From the NCBI RefSeq assembly GCF_013149295.1, contig NZ_JABGCB010000027.1, positions 1 to 42,193 of the forward strand: a DNA stretch of 42,193 nt. Direction: 5' to 3'. The stretch's first letter is position 1. Every line of letters starts with the position of its first letter. The DNA comes from Novosphingobium sp. SG751A. Lineage in GTDB: Bacteria > Pseudomonadota > Alphaproteobacteria > Sphingomonadales > Sphingomonadaceae. The position numbers and the translations under genes are program-made. Positions 33,901 to 40,938 of the stretch are shown here, piece after piece. The notes under the pieces were generated by a model, which saw nothing but the letters and a program-made list of their open reading frames with translations, made no database searches and had not been told where the DNA came from.

Positions 33901-34713
33901 ATGGCCCATGATGCCATCAGGCTGGACGGCAAGGTCGCCATCATCACCGGCGGCGCGGGTGGGATCGGCGCGGCAACGGCGCAATTGATGACCCTGCGCG
34001 GGGCCAAGGTCGCCATTGCCGACATCGCCTTTGAACGCGCGCAAGCCCTGGCCGCCGACATTCCCGACGCTTTGCCCATCCATCTCGATCTGGAGGATGA
34101 GGCCAGCATCGAGGCGATGGTGGCCCAGACGCTCGCGCATTTCGGGCGGCTGGATATTCTGCACAACAATGCGGCCCTGCTGGGGCCGGATATTGCGCAA
34201 CAGGATGGCGATATCGAACATATGGCCACCGCCCTTTGGGATCGGACCTATCGCGTCAATGTGCGCGGCACGATGATCGCCTGCCGCGCCGCTTTGCCGC
34301 ATCTGCGCGAAACAAAAGGCAATATCGTCAACACGGTCAGTTCTCTGGCCTTGCAAGGCCATATCATTCAGGCGGCCTATAGTTCGTCCAAGGCCGCGAT
34401 CATCCAGATGACCCGCGCCATCGCCGCCAGCCATGGCCGCGCCGGTGTGCGGTGCAACGCCGTGGCGCCGGGCATGACCATGACGCCCGCACTGAAAGAG
34501 GCCTTCCCCCCCGCCCTGCGTCAGGTGGTCGAGGATGAAACCCTGCGCGACCAACTGGGCGATCCGCAGGATATTGCCGAGGCGGTAGCGTTCCTCGCCA
34601 GCGACGCGGCGCGCAACATCACCGGGCATACGGTGGAATGCGATGGCGGCGGCACGTCACACGTCCCCGGCCTTGGCGGCTTTCGCAGCTTTTTTGAAGG
34701 ACACGCATCATGA
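33901..34713 (+). CDS. Short-chain dehydrogenase/reductase
   Basis: A 270-residue classical SDR. NAD(P) loop TGGAGGIG at 16-23, acidic VAIADI suggesting NAD preference, DILHNNAALLG, and a catalytic set of Ser in VSSLALQG with Tyr/Lys in YSSSKAA. The C-terminus has FLASDAARNITGHTVECDGG. It oxidises or reduces a hydroxyl/keto group. It is the first gene of an operon, its stop overlapping the flavoprotein start (ATGA). The ribosome site GAGGGAGAAG lies about eight bases before the ATG. The substrate is unknown, but the context is aromatic or terpenoid-like catabolism. Confidence 0.9.
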   Translation: MAHDAIRLDGKVAIITGGAGGIGAATAQLMTLRGAKVAIADIAFERAQALAADIPDALPIHLDLEDEASIEAMVAQTLAHFGRLDILHNNAALLGPDIAQQDGDIEHMATALWDRTYRVNVRGTMIACRAALPHLRETKGNIVNTVSSLALQGHIIQAAYSSSKAAIIQMTRAIAASHGRAGVRCNAVAPGMTMTPALKEAFPPALRQVVEDETLRDQLGDPQDIAEAVAFLASDAARNITGHTVECDGGGTSHVPGLGGFRSFFEGHAS

Positions 34714-36293
34714 GCCAATATGACATCGTCGTGATGGGCGGCGGCCATAATGGCCTGACCGCGGCGGCCTATATGGCCAAGGCGGGCAAGAAGGTGCTGG
34801 TGTTGGAGCGCAAGCCCCATTTCGGTGGCGGCGTTTCCACGCGCGAGCTGATCCAGCCGGGATACTGGCATGATGAGCATTCCAACGTGCATATCATGAT
34901 CCAGGGCAACCCGATGCTGCGTGAGGACGAGCTGGGGCTGCTGTCGAAATTCGGGCTGGAATATATCTATCCCGACCTGCCCCATGCCTCGATCTGGGAA
35001 GATGGCACGATTGTGCGGTCGTGGAAGGATCTGGACCGCACCTGCGAGGAAATCGCGCAATTCAGCCCGCGCGATGCCGAGGCCTATCGCAAATTCGCCC
35101 GCGCCAGCATGGAGGCGCTGCCGATGTTCATGGGCGGGCTTTATGCGCCGCCCTTCCCCATGGGCGCCTTCGTGGCAATGATGGACCAGTCCGACGAGGG
35201 CCGCTTCCTGCTCGATGTGATGAGCCGCAGCGCGCTGGATGTGGTCGAGCAATATTTCGAGAGCGATCTCTTGAAGCTGCATATCGTGCGCATGGTGACC
35301 GAAAACCTGCAAATGCCCGATGAACTGGGCACCGGCATGGGCGCGTTCCTGATGCCGGGGATCATCCATACCTATGGCTGCTCGATGCCCAAGGGCGGTT
35401 CGGGGCAATTGTCCAAGGCGCTGGTCCGCGCTATCGAGCATTTCGGCGGCGAGGTGCGCTGCGGGGCCGAAGTGTCGCGCGTGATCGTCAGCGGCGGCAA
35501 GGCCACCGGGCTTGAACTGACCACGGGCGAGGTGTTCAGCGCCAAGGATGGCGTGATCGGCGCGATCCATCCCCATGTGTTGCGCAAATTCGTGGGCGAA
35601 ACGCCAGAGCCCGTGTTGCAGCGCGCCGAGCGCGTCACGCAGTCCACCTTCTCGATCAACCTGATGCACTTGACGCTGAAGGAGAGGCTGAAGCTCAAGG
35701 TCGGCAATGAAACCAACGCGATGATGACCGAGCTGATGGATTTCTACACCATCCGCGACATGCTGCTCGAATATGACAAGCTGCGCCGGGGCGAAGTCAG
35801 CCACCGCCTGATCGCGGGCGGTGACAACACGATCTTTGACCCCAGCCGTGCGCCGGAGGGCGCGGGCGTGTTCTATGGGGTGAACTTTGCGCCCTATAAC
35901 CTGTACCCCGATGGGCCCGGATCGTGGGACACGCGCAAGGAGGAATTTGCCGACCGCGCGCTGGAGCAATATCGCAAGTTCTATTCAAACCTGAGTGATG
36001 ACAACATCACCGGCCGCCTGATCCGCTCGCCCATCGACCATGAACGCGACAGCCCGGCCAGCTTTATCAAGGGCGACATCCATGGCTGTGCGCCCTTCAT
36101 GTATCAATCGGTGGCCCACCGCCCCACGCCCGATCTGGGCAGCTTCCGCGTGCCGGGGATTGATGGCCTCTATCTGGTCGGCCCCTTCATGCATCCGGGC
36201 GGCGGGGTGTTCGGCGCCGGGCGCGCCACGGCGATCCAGATGATGGACGACATGGACATTGACTATGACAAGGTGTGCGGGGGGCCTATCTGA
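34710..36293 (+). CDS. NAD(P)/FAD-dependent oxidoreductase, phytoene-desaturase/CrtO-like
   Basis: A 527-residue flavoprotein of the phytoene desaturase/retinol saturase/amine oxidase superfamily. The N-terminal fold IVVMGGGHNGLTAAAYMAKA is followed by LVLERKPHFGGGVSTREL, and the C-terminal FAD motif is GIDGLYLVGPFMHPGGGVFG. Such enzymes desaturate, saturate or isomerise C-C bonds in hydrophobic molecules. Carotenoid synthesis is unlikely here because no carotenoid genes are nearby; the neighbours are an SDR and ring-cleavage-type VOC enzymes, so a catabolic redox step on a cyclic substrate is more likely. It is coupled to the SDR upstream and to the 75-residue protein downstream (TGATG). Confidence 0.85.
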   Translation: MSQYDIVVMGGGHNGLTAAAYMAKAGKKVLVLERKPHFGGGVSTRELIQPGYWHDEHSNVHIMIQGNPMLREDELGLLSKFGLEYIYPDLPHASIWEDGTIVRSWKDLDRTCEEIAQFSPRDAEAYRKFARASMEALPMFMGGLYAPPFPMGAFVAMMDQSDEGRFLLDVMSRSALDVVEQYFESDLLKLHIVRMVTENLQMPDELGTGMGAFLMPGIIHTYGCSMPKGGSGQLSKALVRAIEHFGGEVRCGAEVSRVIVSGGKATGLELTTGEVFSAKDGVIGAIHPHVLRKFVGETPEPVLQRAERVTQSTFSINLMHLTLKERLKLKVGNETNAMMTELMDFYTIRDMLLEYDKLRRGEVSHRLIAGGDNTIFDPSRAPEGAGVFYGVNFAPYNLYPDGPGSWDTRKEEFADRALEQYRKFYSNLSDDNITGRLIRSPIDHERDSPASFIKGDIHGCAPFMYQSVAHRPTPDLGSFRVPGIDGLYLVGPFMHPGGGVFGAGRATAIQMMDDMDIDYDKVCGGPI

Positions 36294-36520
36294 TGGCTGA
36301 GAAAAAAGCGCCTTCGATGAAGGTTTTGGACGCCAGCAACAAGGAACTGATGGCCGTGCGCCGGATCGAGCGCGACGGCAATGATCTGGTCATCCGCGGC
36401 AAGATCTTTGGCGCGATGCCGATGGTGGCCAAACTGACGCCGGAGCAGGCGCGCGCGGGTTTAAAGCTGCTGGATGCCAAAACCATCTGGTTTCTGATTA
36501 CCCTGCTGTTCCGCAAGTAA
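36293..36520 (+). CDS. Small conserved-looking protein, unknown function
   Basis: A 75-residue protein starting one base into the flavoprotein stop (TGATG), hence translationally coupled. It has a Lys-rich N-terminus (MAEKKAPSMK), a central charged strand region (VRRIERDGNDLVIRGKIFGA), a helix LTPEQARAGLKLL and a short hydrophobic C-terminus (IWFLITLLFRK) that could touch the membrane. I do not recognise a family. Coupling suggests it is a partner or accessory of the phytoene-desaturase-like enzyme. Confidence 0.75.
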   Translation: MAEKKAPSMKVLDASNKELMAVRRIERDGNDLVIRGKIFGAMPMVAKLTPEQARAGLKLLDAKTIWFLITLLFRK

Positions 36521-36560
36521 AACCAGAGACAATTCGATTTCATCAATAGACCAATCCCAT

Positions 36561-36582
36561 TCAATCCATGAAACCGGATTGA
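36561..36582. promoter_or_regulatory. 7-bp inverted repeat upstream of the VOC gene
   Basis: TCAATCC at 36561-36567 is mirrored by GGATTGA at 36576-36582 with eight bases between. The ATCC/GGAT halves recall the ATC-N9-GAT layout of NodD-bound sites, though the inner spacing here is ten. It lies 70 bases before the VOC start and could be an operator for the NodD-like or another regulator. Confidence 0.4.
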
Positions 36583-36605
36583 GCCAGATCAAGAAACCCA
36601 CGCCC

Positions 36606-36651
36606 CTCGCGCATCATCCTTGCCCTCACAACGCAAAGGGAGATGCGCGAG
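36606..36651 (+). promoter_or_regulatory. Leader hairpin sequestering the VOC ribosome site
   Basis: CTCGCGCATC at 36606-36615 pairs perfectly with GATGCGCGAG at 36642-36651. After a one-base bulge, TCCTT at 36617-36621 can pair with AGGGA at 36637-36641, which is the Shine-Dalgarno sequence. The stem ends directly at the ATG (36652). Folded, it should block ribosome access. No T-tract follows, so it is not a simple terminator. Confidence 0.6.
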
Positions 36652-37677
36652 ATGGCGATCACAGGCATAAGGCGGCTGGTGTTTCTGGTGGAGGATCTGT
36701 CCACCACCAGCCGGTTCTTCACCGATTACGGGCTGCGGCCCATCGAAGCGGACGCCACCAGCGCCCGCTTTGAAACGATGAATGGCGCGCAGGTGCGCCT
36801 GCTGCTGCGCGGCCATGGCGATCTGCCCAAGGGCGGCGCGCAGACCGGCATCGGCGTCCACGAATGCATCTGGAGCGTGGACAGCGCCGAGGCCATGGCG
36901 CGCCTGACGGCCGACCTGTCGCGCGATCACGAACTGAGCGTCGATGCCGAGGGCATCACCCATTTCATCACCCCCTTTGGCCAGGCCATCGGCCTTCAGG
37001 TCTGGCAGCCCCGCGCCGTCCATGGCGCCCCCAGCCCCAGCAACACGCCCGGCCATGTCGGCCGCCTCAATCAACCGCGCAAATGGCTGGCCCGCGCGGT
37101 GCCAAAGCGCATTCACCACACCGTCTGGACCTTTCCCGATGTGCAGGAGGCGCTGGACTATTACCGCGACCGTCTGGGCTTTCGCCTGACCGATGTGCAG
37201 AAGGGCTTTGGCGTCTATATGCGCGCCGACGGGGCCTATGAGCATCACAACATCTTTCTGGCCAATGCCCATGCGCCCATGCCCGGTTTCGACGGCACGC
37301 TCAAATTCCACCACGCCAATTTCGAATGCGAGGACATTGACGAGATCATGGTGGGCAAGAACCACCTCGACCGTCTGGGCTACAGCTTTGAGGGCGGGTG
37401 GGGCCTTGGCCGCCACCGGCTGACCAGCGCGGCGTTTCTTTACCTCGCCGTGCCCGAACTGGGCGGCGACATGGAATATGGCGCCGATTGCGATTGCGTG
37501 GACGACAGCTGGAAGGTGCGCGTGTGGGACGGCGCCTTTGGCACGCTGATCTATATGCACGACCTGCCCCATTGGTTGCAGGAAGAGCCGGTCTGGGACG
37601 TGGCCTATGCGCGCGATGACCAGCTTCGCTATCTGCCCGCCGATCCGAAACCCGTCCTTGCCGAAGCGGCTGAATAA
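36652..37677 (+). CDS. VOC-superfamily extradiol-type dioxygenase
   Basis: A 341-residue two-domain VOC protein. The C-terminal domain keeps a likely 2-His/1-Glu iron site: His156 in RIHHTVWTF, His221 in KFHHANFEC and Glu275 in DMEYGADCD. The N-terminal domain (1-125) is a degenerate VOC fold. The protein is a paralogue of the enzyme at 38911, with ligands at nearly identical positions, and is more distant from the dioxygenase at 17498. It probably opens an aromatic ring or cleaves a related bond with O2; the long C-terminal tail (WVRVWDG, DLPHWLQEE) is shared with its paralogue. ATG 36652 is nine bases after AGGGAG; ATG 36643 in frame is too close to it. Confidence 0.82.
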   Translation: MAITGIRRLVFLVEDLSTTSRFFTDYGLRPIEADATSARFETMNGAQVRLLLRGHGDLPKGGAQTGIGVHECIWSVDSAEAMARLTADLSRDHELSVDAEGITHFITPFGQAIGLQVWQPRAVHGAPSPSNTPGHVGRLNQPRKWLARAVPKRIHHTVWTFPDVQEALDYYRDRLGFRLTDVQKGFGVYMRADGAYEHHNIFLANAHAPMPGFDGTLKFHHANFECEDIDEIMVGKNHLDRLGYSFEGGWGLGRHRLTSAAFLYLAVPELGGDMEYGADCDCVDDSWKVRVWDGAFGTLIYMHDLPHWLQEEPVWDVAYARDDQLRYLPADPKPVLAEAAE

Positions 37678-37689
37678 GGGAGAGAGAAC

Positions 37690-38808
37690 ATGACGATTTG
37701 CATCATCGGCGGCGGGGTTGCCGGATTGGCTCTGGCCATCGGCCTGCATCAGCGCGGCATCGCATGCGAGGTCGTGGAGCGCGACAAGGACTGGAAAGTC
37801 TATCACGTCGGCATCATCGTGCAGGCCAATTTCGTGCGCGCCTTGAACGCGCTGGGCGTGGGCGATGCGGCGGTGGCGGCGGGCTATGCCTATCGCGGGG
37901 CGCGGTTCGTGGATGTGAATGGCAACACGATTGCCGAATTGCCCGGCGATACGGCGGTTGACGGCCTGCCCTCCGACCTTGGCCTGACGCGGCCCGCGCT
38001 GCACAAGGTCTTGACCGACAAGGTGAAGGAACTGGGTATTCCGGTGCGCCTTGGCGTCACCTTCACCACGATGGAGGATTATGGCGACCATGTGGAGCTG
38101 GGCTTTTCCGATGGCACCTCCGGTTCGTATGATCTGGTGGTGGGCGCGGATGGCAATTATTCGGCGGTGCGCAAGGCGATCTTTCCCGATGCCGCCCCGA
38201 AATTCACCGGCCAAGGCGTGTGGCGCTATAATGTGCCCCGCCCCGAGGGCCTCGAATGGAGCGACATTTACATCGGGAACGGCCACAATGGCTTTAACGG
38301 CAAGGCCGGCTATTGCCCGCTGACGCCCGATGAGATGTACATCTTTGCCGTGGTCGAGGAAAAGGGCAACCCGCGCTTTGCCCCCGAAACTTTGGCCGAT
38401 GAAATGCGCGCACGCCTTGCCGGTTACGGCGGTATTCTGGGCGAGGCAGCCAAGGCGATCACTGATCCGGCGCTGGTGGTCTATCGCCCGCTGGAGGCCT
38501 GCATCATGCCCGATCCGTGGCATAAGGGCCGCGTGGTACTGATTGGGGACGCGGCCCATTCGGCCACGCCCCATCTGGGGCAAGGCGCGGCCATGGCGGT
38601 CGAAGACGCGGTGGTGCTGGCGCAGGAACTTGGGCGCGGCGATATTCCGGCGGCCCTGCGCGCCTTTATGGAGCGGCGGTTTGAACGGGCCAAGCTGGTG
38701 GGCACTTTCTCGATCCAGTTGGGCGAATGGGAAATGCACCCCGAAAGCGCGGGCGATCCGGTGGAGGTGACCGACCGTATCCGCAAGAAGCTGGCCGAGC
38801 CTGTCTGA
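37690..38808 (+). CDS. FAD-dependent monooxygenase (salicylate-hydroxylase-like)
   Basis: A 372-residue class A flavin monooxygenase, short type. FAD fold IIGGGVAGLALAIGLHQRG, then VVERDKDWKVYHVG; NAD(P)H motif LVVGADGNYSAVRK; FAD motif RVVLIGDAAHSATPHLGQGA. It is a paralogue of the monooxygenase at 27036. Sandwiched between two paralogous extradiol-type VOC genes (13 bases after the first), it probably hydroxylates the phenol that one of them then cleaves. The ATG at 37690 has the ribosome site AAGGGAGAGAG. Confidence 0.9.
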   Translation: MTICIIGGGVAGLALAIGLHQRGIACEVVERDKDWKVYHVGIIVQANFVRALNALGVGDAAVAAGYAYRGARFVDVNGNTIAELPGDTAVDGLPSDLGLTRPALHKVLTDKVKELGIPVRLGVTFTTMEDYGDHVELGFSDGTSGSYDLVVGADGNYSAVRKAIFPDAAPKFTGQGVWRYNVPRPEGLEWSDIYIGNGHNGFNGKAGYCPLTPDEMYIFAVVEEKGNPRFAPETLADEMRARLAGYGGILGEAAKAITDPALVVYRPLEACIMPDPWHKGRVVLIGDAAHSATPHLGQGAAMAVEDAVVLAQELGRGDIPAALRAFMERRFERAKLVGTFSIQLGEWEMHPESAGDPVEVTDRIRKKLAEPV

Positions 38809-38858
38809 TCGAAGGCCGGTTTAACGAAACCGATAGCACCGATCCGATGCAATGCGTT

Positions 38859-38905
38859 TCTCCCCAAGGTTACGCCCCATCATAAGGGCGCAAACTTTGG
38901 GGAGA
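38859..38905 (+). promoter_or_regulatory. Leader hairpin sequestering the second VOC ribosome site
   Basis: TCTCCCCAA at 38859-38867 pairs with TTGGGGAGA at 38897-38905; a G-T wobble, GTT/AAC and CGCCC/GGGCG extend the stem past one bulge, to a loop near 38878-38885. The right arm contains the Shine-Dalgarno sequence GGGGAGA of the VOC gene starting at 38911. A smaller palindrome, CGGTTT-AACG-AAACCG, lies just upstream at 38817-38832. Confidence 0.6.
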
Positions 38906-38910
38906 TTTGT

Positions 38911-39981
38911 ATGAGCATCTTGGGCGTTGAATCCGTCCTGTTCGGCGTCGATGATCTGGCGCAGAACGCCAGGTTCTGGACCGATTTCGGCCTGCCGGTG
39001 GAGAGCATCACCGAAAACGAGGCCGTGTTCCGCCTTGCCTCGGGCAGCCGGGTGATCCTGTTGCCCCATGGCGATGCGCGCCTGCCCAGCCCCGATACCT
39101 TCCCCGGCAATGGGGTCAAGGAAACGGTCTGGGGCGTGGATACGGCGGAAAACCTTGAAAAGATCGCCGCCAGTCTGGCCGGCGAAGTGGCGATAACACG
39201 CGACGCGGACGGCACCGTTCATTGCGTCTGCCCCGATGGCCAGCCCATCGCCATCCGCGTCTGGGCCAAGCGGGCGTTCAAATCCGAAGCCAGCCCGGTC
39301 AACACGCCTGCCTCCTATCCGCGTTTCAACCAGCACCGAATCTGGCGCCACAAGGCGATCCCCAAGACGATCAACCATGTAGTGTTCTTTTCGCCCGATT
39401 ATGTCGGCTCGTTTGAATTCTACGAGCGCCATCTGGGCTTTCGCTATATCGACCATTCACGCGGCGTTGGCATCTTTTCGCGCGCGGGCGGCACGTTCGA
39501 GCATCACTCGATCTTCTGGGTGAACTGCGACCTGCCCTTTGCGCCGGACAATTTCAAATTCATGCATATCGCCTTTGGCATGGACGATATTGACGAAGTC
39601 ATGCTGGGCGCGAACCTGATGGTCGAAAAGGGCTGGAAGAACGAGAGCATGAATTCCTCGGGCGGTATCTCGCGCCATCGCATCTCGTCGGCCATCTATT
39701 ATTACTGCGACATTCCCGGCAAGGGCGGCGAGGCCGAATATCACGCCGACACCGACTATCTGGACGACAATTGGGTGCCGCGCGCGTGGGATTTCCGCTT
39801 CGGCTCGCTGCTCTGGGCCAACAATGCGCCGCCGATTTTCCGCGGGCCCGACATTCCCTGGGACATGCAGTTCGACGCGGATCGGAAGAGCTTTGAACCC
39901 TATCGCAAGGTTAAACCCGGCAAGCAGGCGGTGGAAGGAGCTTTGGCCGAAATCACCGAAGATGACGAGCATGCGATTTAA
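38911..39981 (+). CDS. VOC-superfamily extradiol-type dioxygenase
   Basis: A 356-residue paralogue of the protein at 36652. The candidate iron ligands are His156 in TINHVVFFSPD, His219 in KFMHIAFGMDD and Glu276 in EAEYHADTDY. Shared features include the LGFR motif after the first ligand, FEHHSIFW, and a closing RAWDFRFGSLLW segment. An intact 2-His/1-Glu triad argues for a metal-dependent oxygenase or isomerase rather than a binding protein. It follows the flavin monooxygenase by 102 bases, separated by a strong hairpin covering its ribosome site, so its expression may be set independently. Whether it and its paralogue act on different rings or different steps cannot be read here. Confidence 0.82.
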   Translation: MSILGVESVLFGVDDLAQNARFWTDFGLPVESITENEAVFRLASGSRVILLPHGDARLPSPDTFPGNGVKETVWGVDTAENLEKIAASLAGEVAITRDADGTVHCVCPDGQPIAIRVWAKRAFKSEASPVNTPASYPRFNQHRIWRHKAIPKTINHVVFFSPDYVGSFEFYERHLGFRYIDHSRGVGIFSRAGGTFEHHSIFWVNCDLPFAPDNFKFMHIAFGMDDIDEVMLGANLMVEKGWKNESMNSSGGISRHRISSAIYYYCDIPGKGGEAEYHADTDYLDDNWVPRAWDFRFGSLLWANNAPPIFRGPDIPWDMQFDADRKSFEPYRKVKPGKQAVEGALAEITEDDEHAI

Positions 39982-39997
39982 GAAGTGAAGGGTTGAT

Positions 39998-40206
39998 GCG
40001 AGGGACTCGTCCCTCGCGCTCCCGTTACTGTCTTTGTCGCGCATAGGGTTCGGCGTTTTGTGTCGAACGCGACGTTAGAATTTGCAAAGCCTGTGGCGCC
40101 AACGAGATGACCTCAGCGCGCCGCAGGCTTTCCCAAACGAAAAAAGCGCCCCGCTTTCAACGAGACGCTTTCATTAACGGGATTGCAAAGGGCCCCCGCC
40201 CTTTGC
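39998..40206. terminator. Convergent gap with several stable hairpins
   Basis: The 241-base gap between convergent operons holds no gene. I see GCGAGGGAC at 39998-40006 pairing with GTCCCTCGC at 40009-40017; AAAGCCTGTGGCGC near 40085 pairing with GCGCCGCAGGCTTT near 40123; and GCAAAGGGC at 40185-40193 pairing with GCCCTTTGC at 40198-40206. There are runs of A near 40139 that read as T on the minus strand. These probably end transcription from both sides. Confidence 0.55.
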
Positions 40207-40222
40207 CCGCCGGAGGCAAACC

Positions 40223-40531
40223 TTACTTAACCCCCGCCTCCCCGATCACCGTCTCCACATGCACCACCTTGGGCGGCTCAACGAAAAACGGCCCGGCCAG
40301 CGCGCGCCACTTGGCAAAATTGTCGGTGCTGCGGAAATCGACATTATGCGCCTCAACCGATGTCCAGCCGACGAGCAGATGATAGACACCCGGTTCCTCG
40401 ACCACGCGTTGCAGGGCAAAGCCGGTGCAACCCGGATCGGCGCGGAAATGCGGTTCGGCCTGGGCCACGGCGGCTTCGAAATCCTCGGCGCGGGCCGGAT
40501 CGATGGTGATGCGGGCGATTTCAAAGACCAT
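40223..40531 (-). CDS. ABM-family (antibiotic biosynthesis monooxygenase-like) protein
   Basis: A 102-residue dimeric alpha/beta-barrel protein. Pattern: FEIARITIDPARAEDFEAAV, DPGCTGFALQRVVEEPGVYH, LLVGWTSVEAHNV, and FRSTDNFAKWRALAGPFF. ABM proteins include cofactor-free quinol monooxygenases (YgiN), which oxidise hydroxylated aromatics to quinones, and small hydrolase/isomerase-like members. It is the last gene of the leftward SDR/hydrolase/VOC/ABM operon, and its start overlaps the VOC stop by one base (TGATG). Despite the family name, nothing suggests antibiotic synthesis; a role in handling a hydroquinone-like intermediate is the best guess. Confidence 0.87.
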   Translation of the reverse strand: MVFEIARITIDPARAEDFEAAVAQAEPHFRADPGCTGFALQRVVEEPGVYHLLVGWTSVEAHNVDFRSTDNFAKWRALAGPFFVEPPKVVHVETVIGEAGVK

Positions 40532-40938
40532 CAGTTCGGCTCCTCGACAAATTCGATCAGGTTGCCCGCACAGTCGCGGATGAAACAGCCTTTACCAAAG
40601 GCTTCACGCACGACAAAGGCAATATCGACCTGCTTTTCCTCCATTTCGTTCAGGAACTCTTCCAGATCGGCCACGCGAAAGGCCACATGTTTGTTGCCAT
40701 GGGTGCGCAAGTCGGCGGGCGGATGACGGCGATCCTCGGGCAGAGCGGCAGCGCCCTCCACCTCGAAAATCTCGAAACGCAGCGGGCCTTTGCAGAGCAT
40801 GGCAGTGCGGCTTTTGGCGGCCTCGATATAAAACCGCTTTTCCACTTCAAAGCCCAGCGCGCGACCGTACCAGTCAATCGCCTCCTGCAACGAGGGCACC
40901 GAAACGCCCGCGTGGTGGAAGGAGAATTGCGCCATCAT
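40531..40938 (-). CDS. Single-domain VOC protein (glyoxalase/lactoylglutathione-lyase-like)
   Basis: A 135-residue one-domain VOC protein. It starts FSFHHAGVSVPSLQEAIDWY and contains LGFEVEKRFYIE, HVAFRVADLEEFL and, near the end, FIRDCAGNLIEFVEEP. Candidate metal ligands are His in FHHAGV, His in KHVAFR and Glu in LIEFVE. Single-domain members are isomerases, epimerases, lyases or small dioxygenases. Two in-frame ATGs lie at 40938 and 40935, the first overlapping the hydrolase stop (ATGA). It works in an operon with a C-C hydrolase-like enzyme and an ABM protein. Confidence 0.85.
   Translation of the reverse strand: MMAQFSFHHAGVSVPSLQEAIDWYGRALGFEVEKRFYIEAAKSRTAMLCKGPLRFEIFEVEGAAALPEDRRHPPADLRTHGNKHVAFRVADLEEFLNEMEEKQVDIAFVVREAFGKGCFIRDCAGNLIEFVEEPN

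Noticed and set aside
33768..34229. N-terminal extension of the HxlR gene to 34229
   Set aside because: The extension is antisense to the well-supported SDR gene and not HxlR-like; the domain begins just after the ATG at 33767.
34710..36293. Carotenoid biosynthesis gene
   Set aside because: The fold is phytoene-desaturase-like, but no other carotenoid gene is nearby and it is coupled to an SDR and to oxygenase genes.
40223..40938. Antibiotic biosynthesis or resistance by the ABM and VOC proteins
   Set aside because: Family names only; the operon contains catabolic-type enzymes and no biosynthetic genes.
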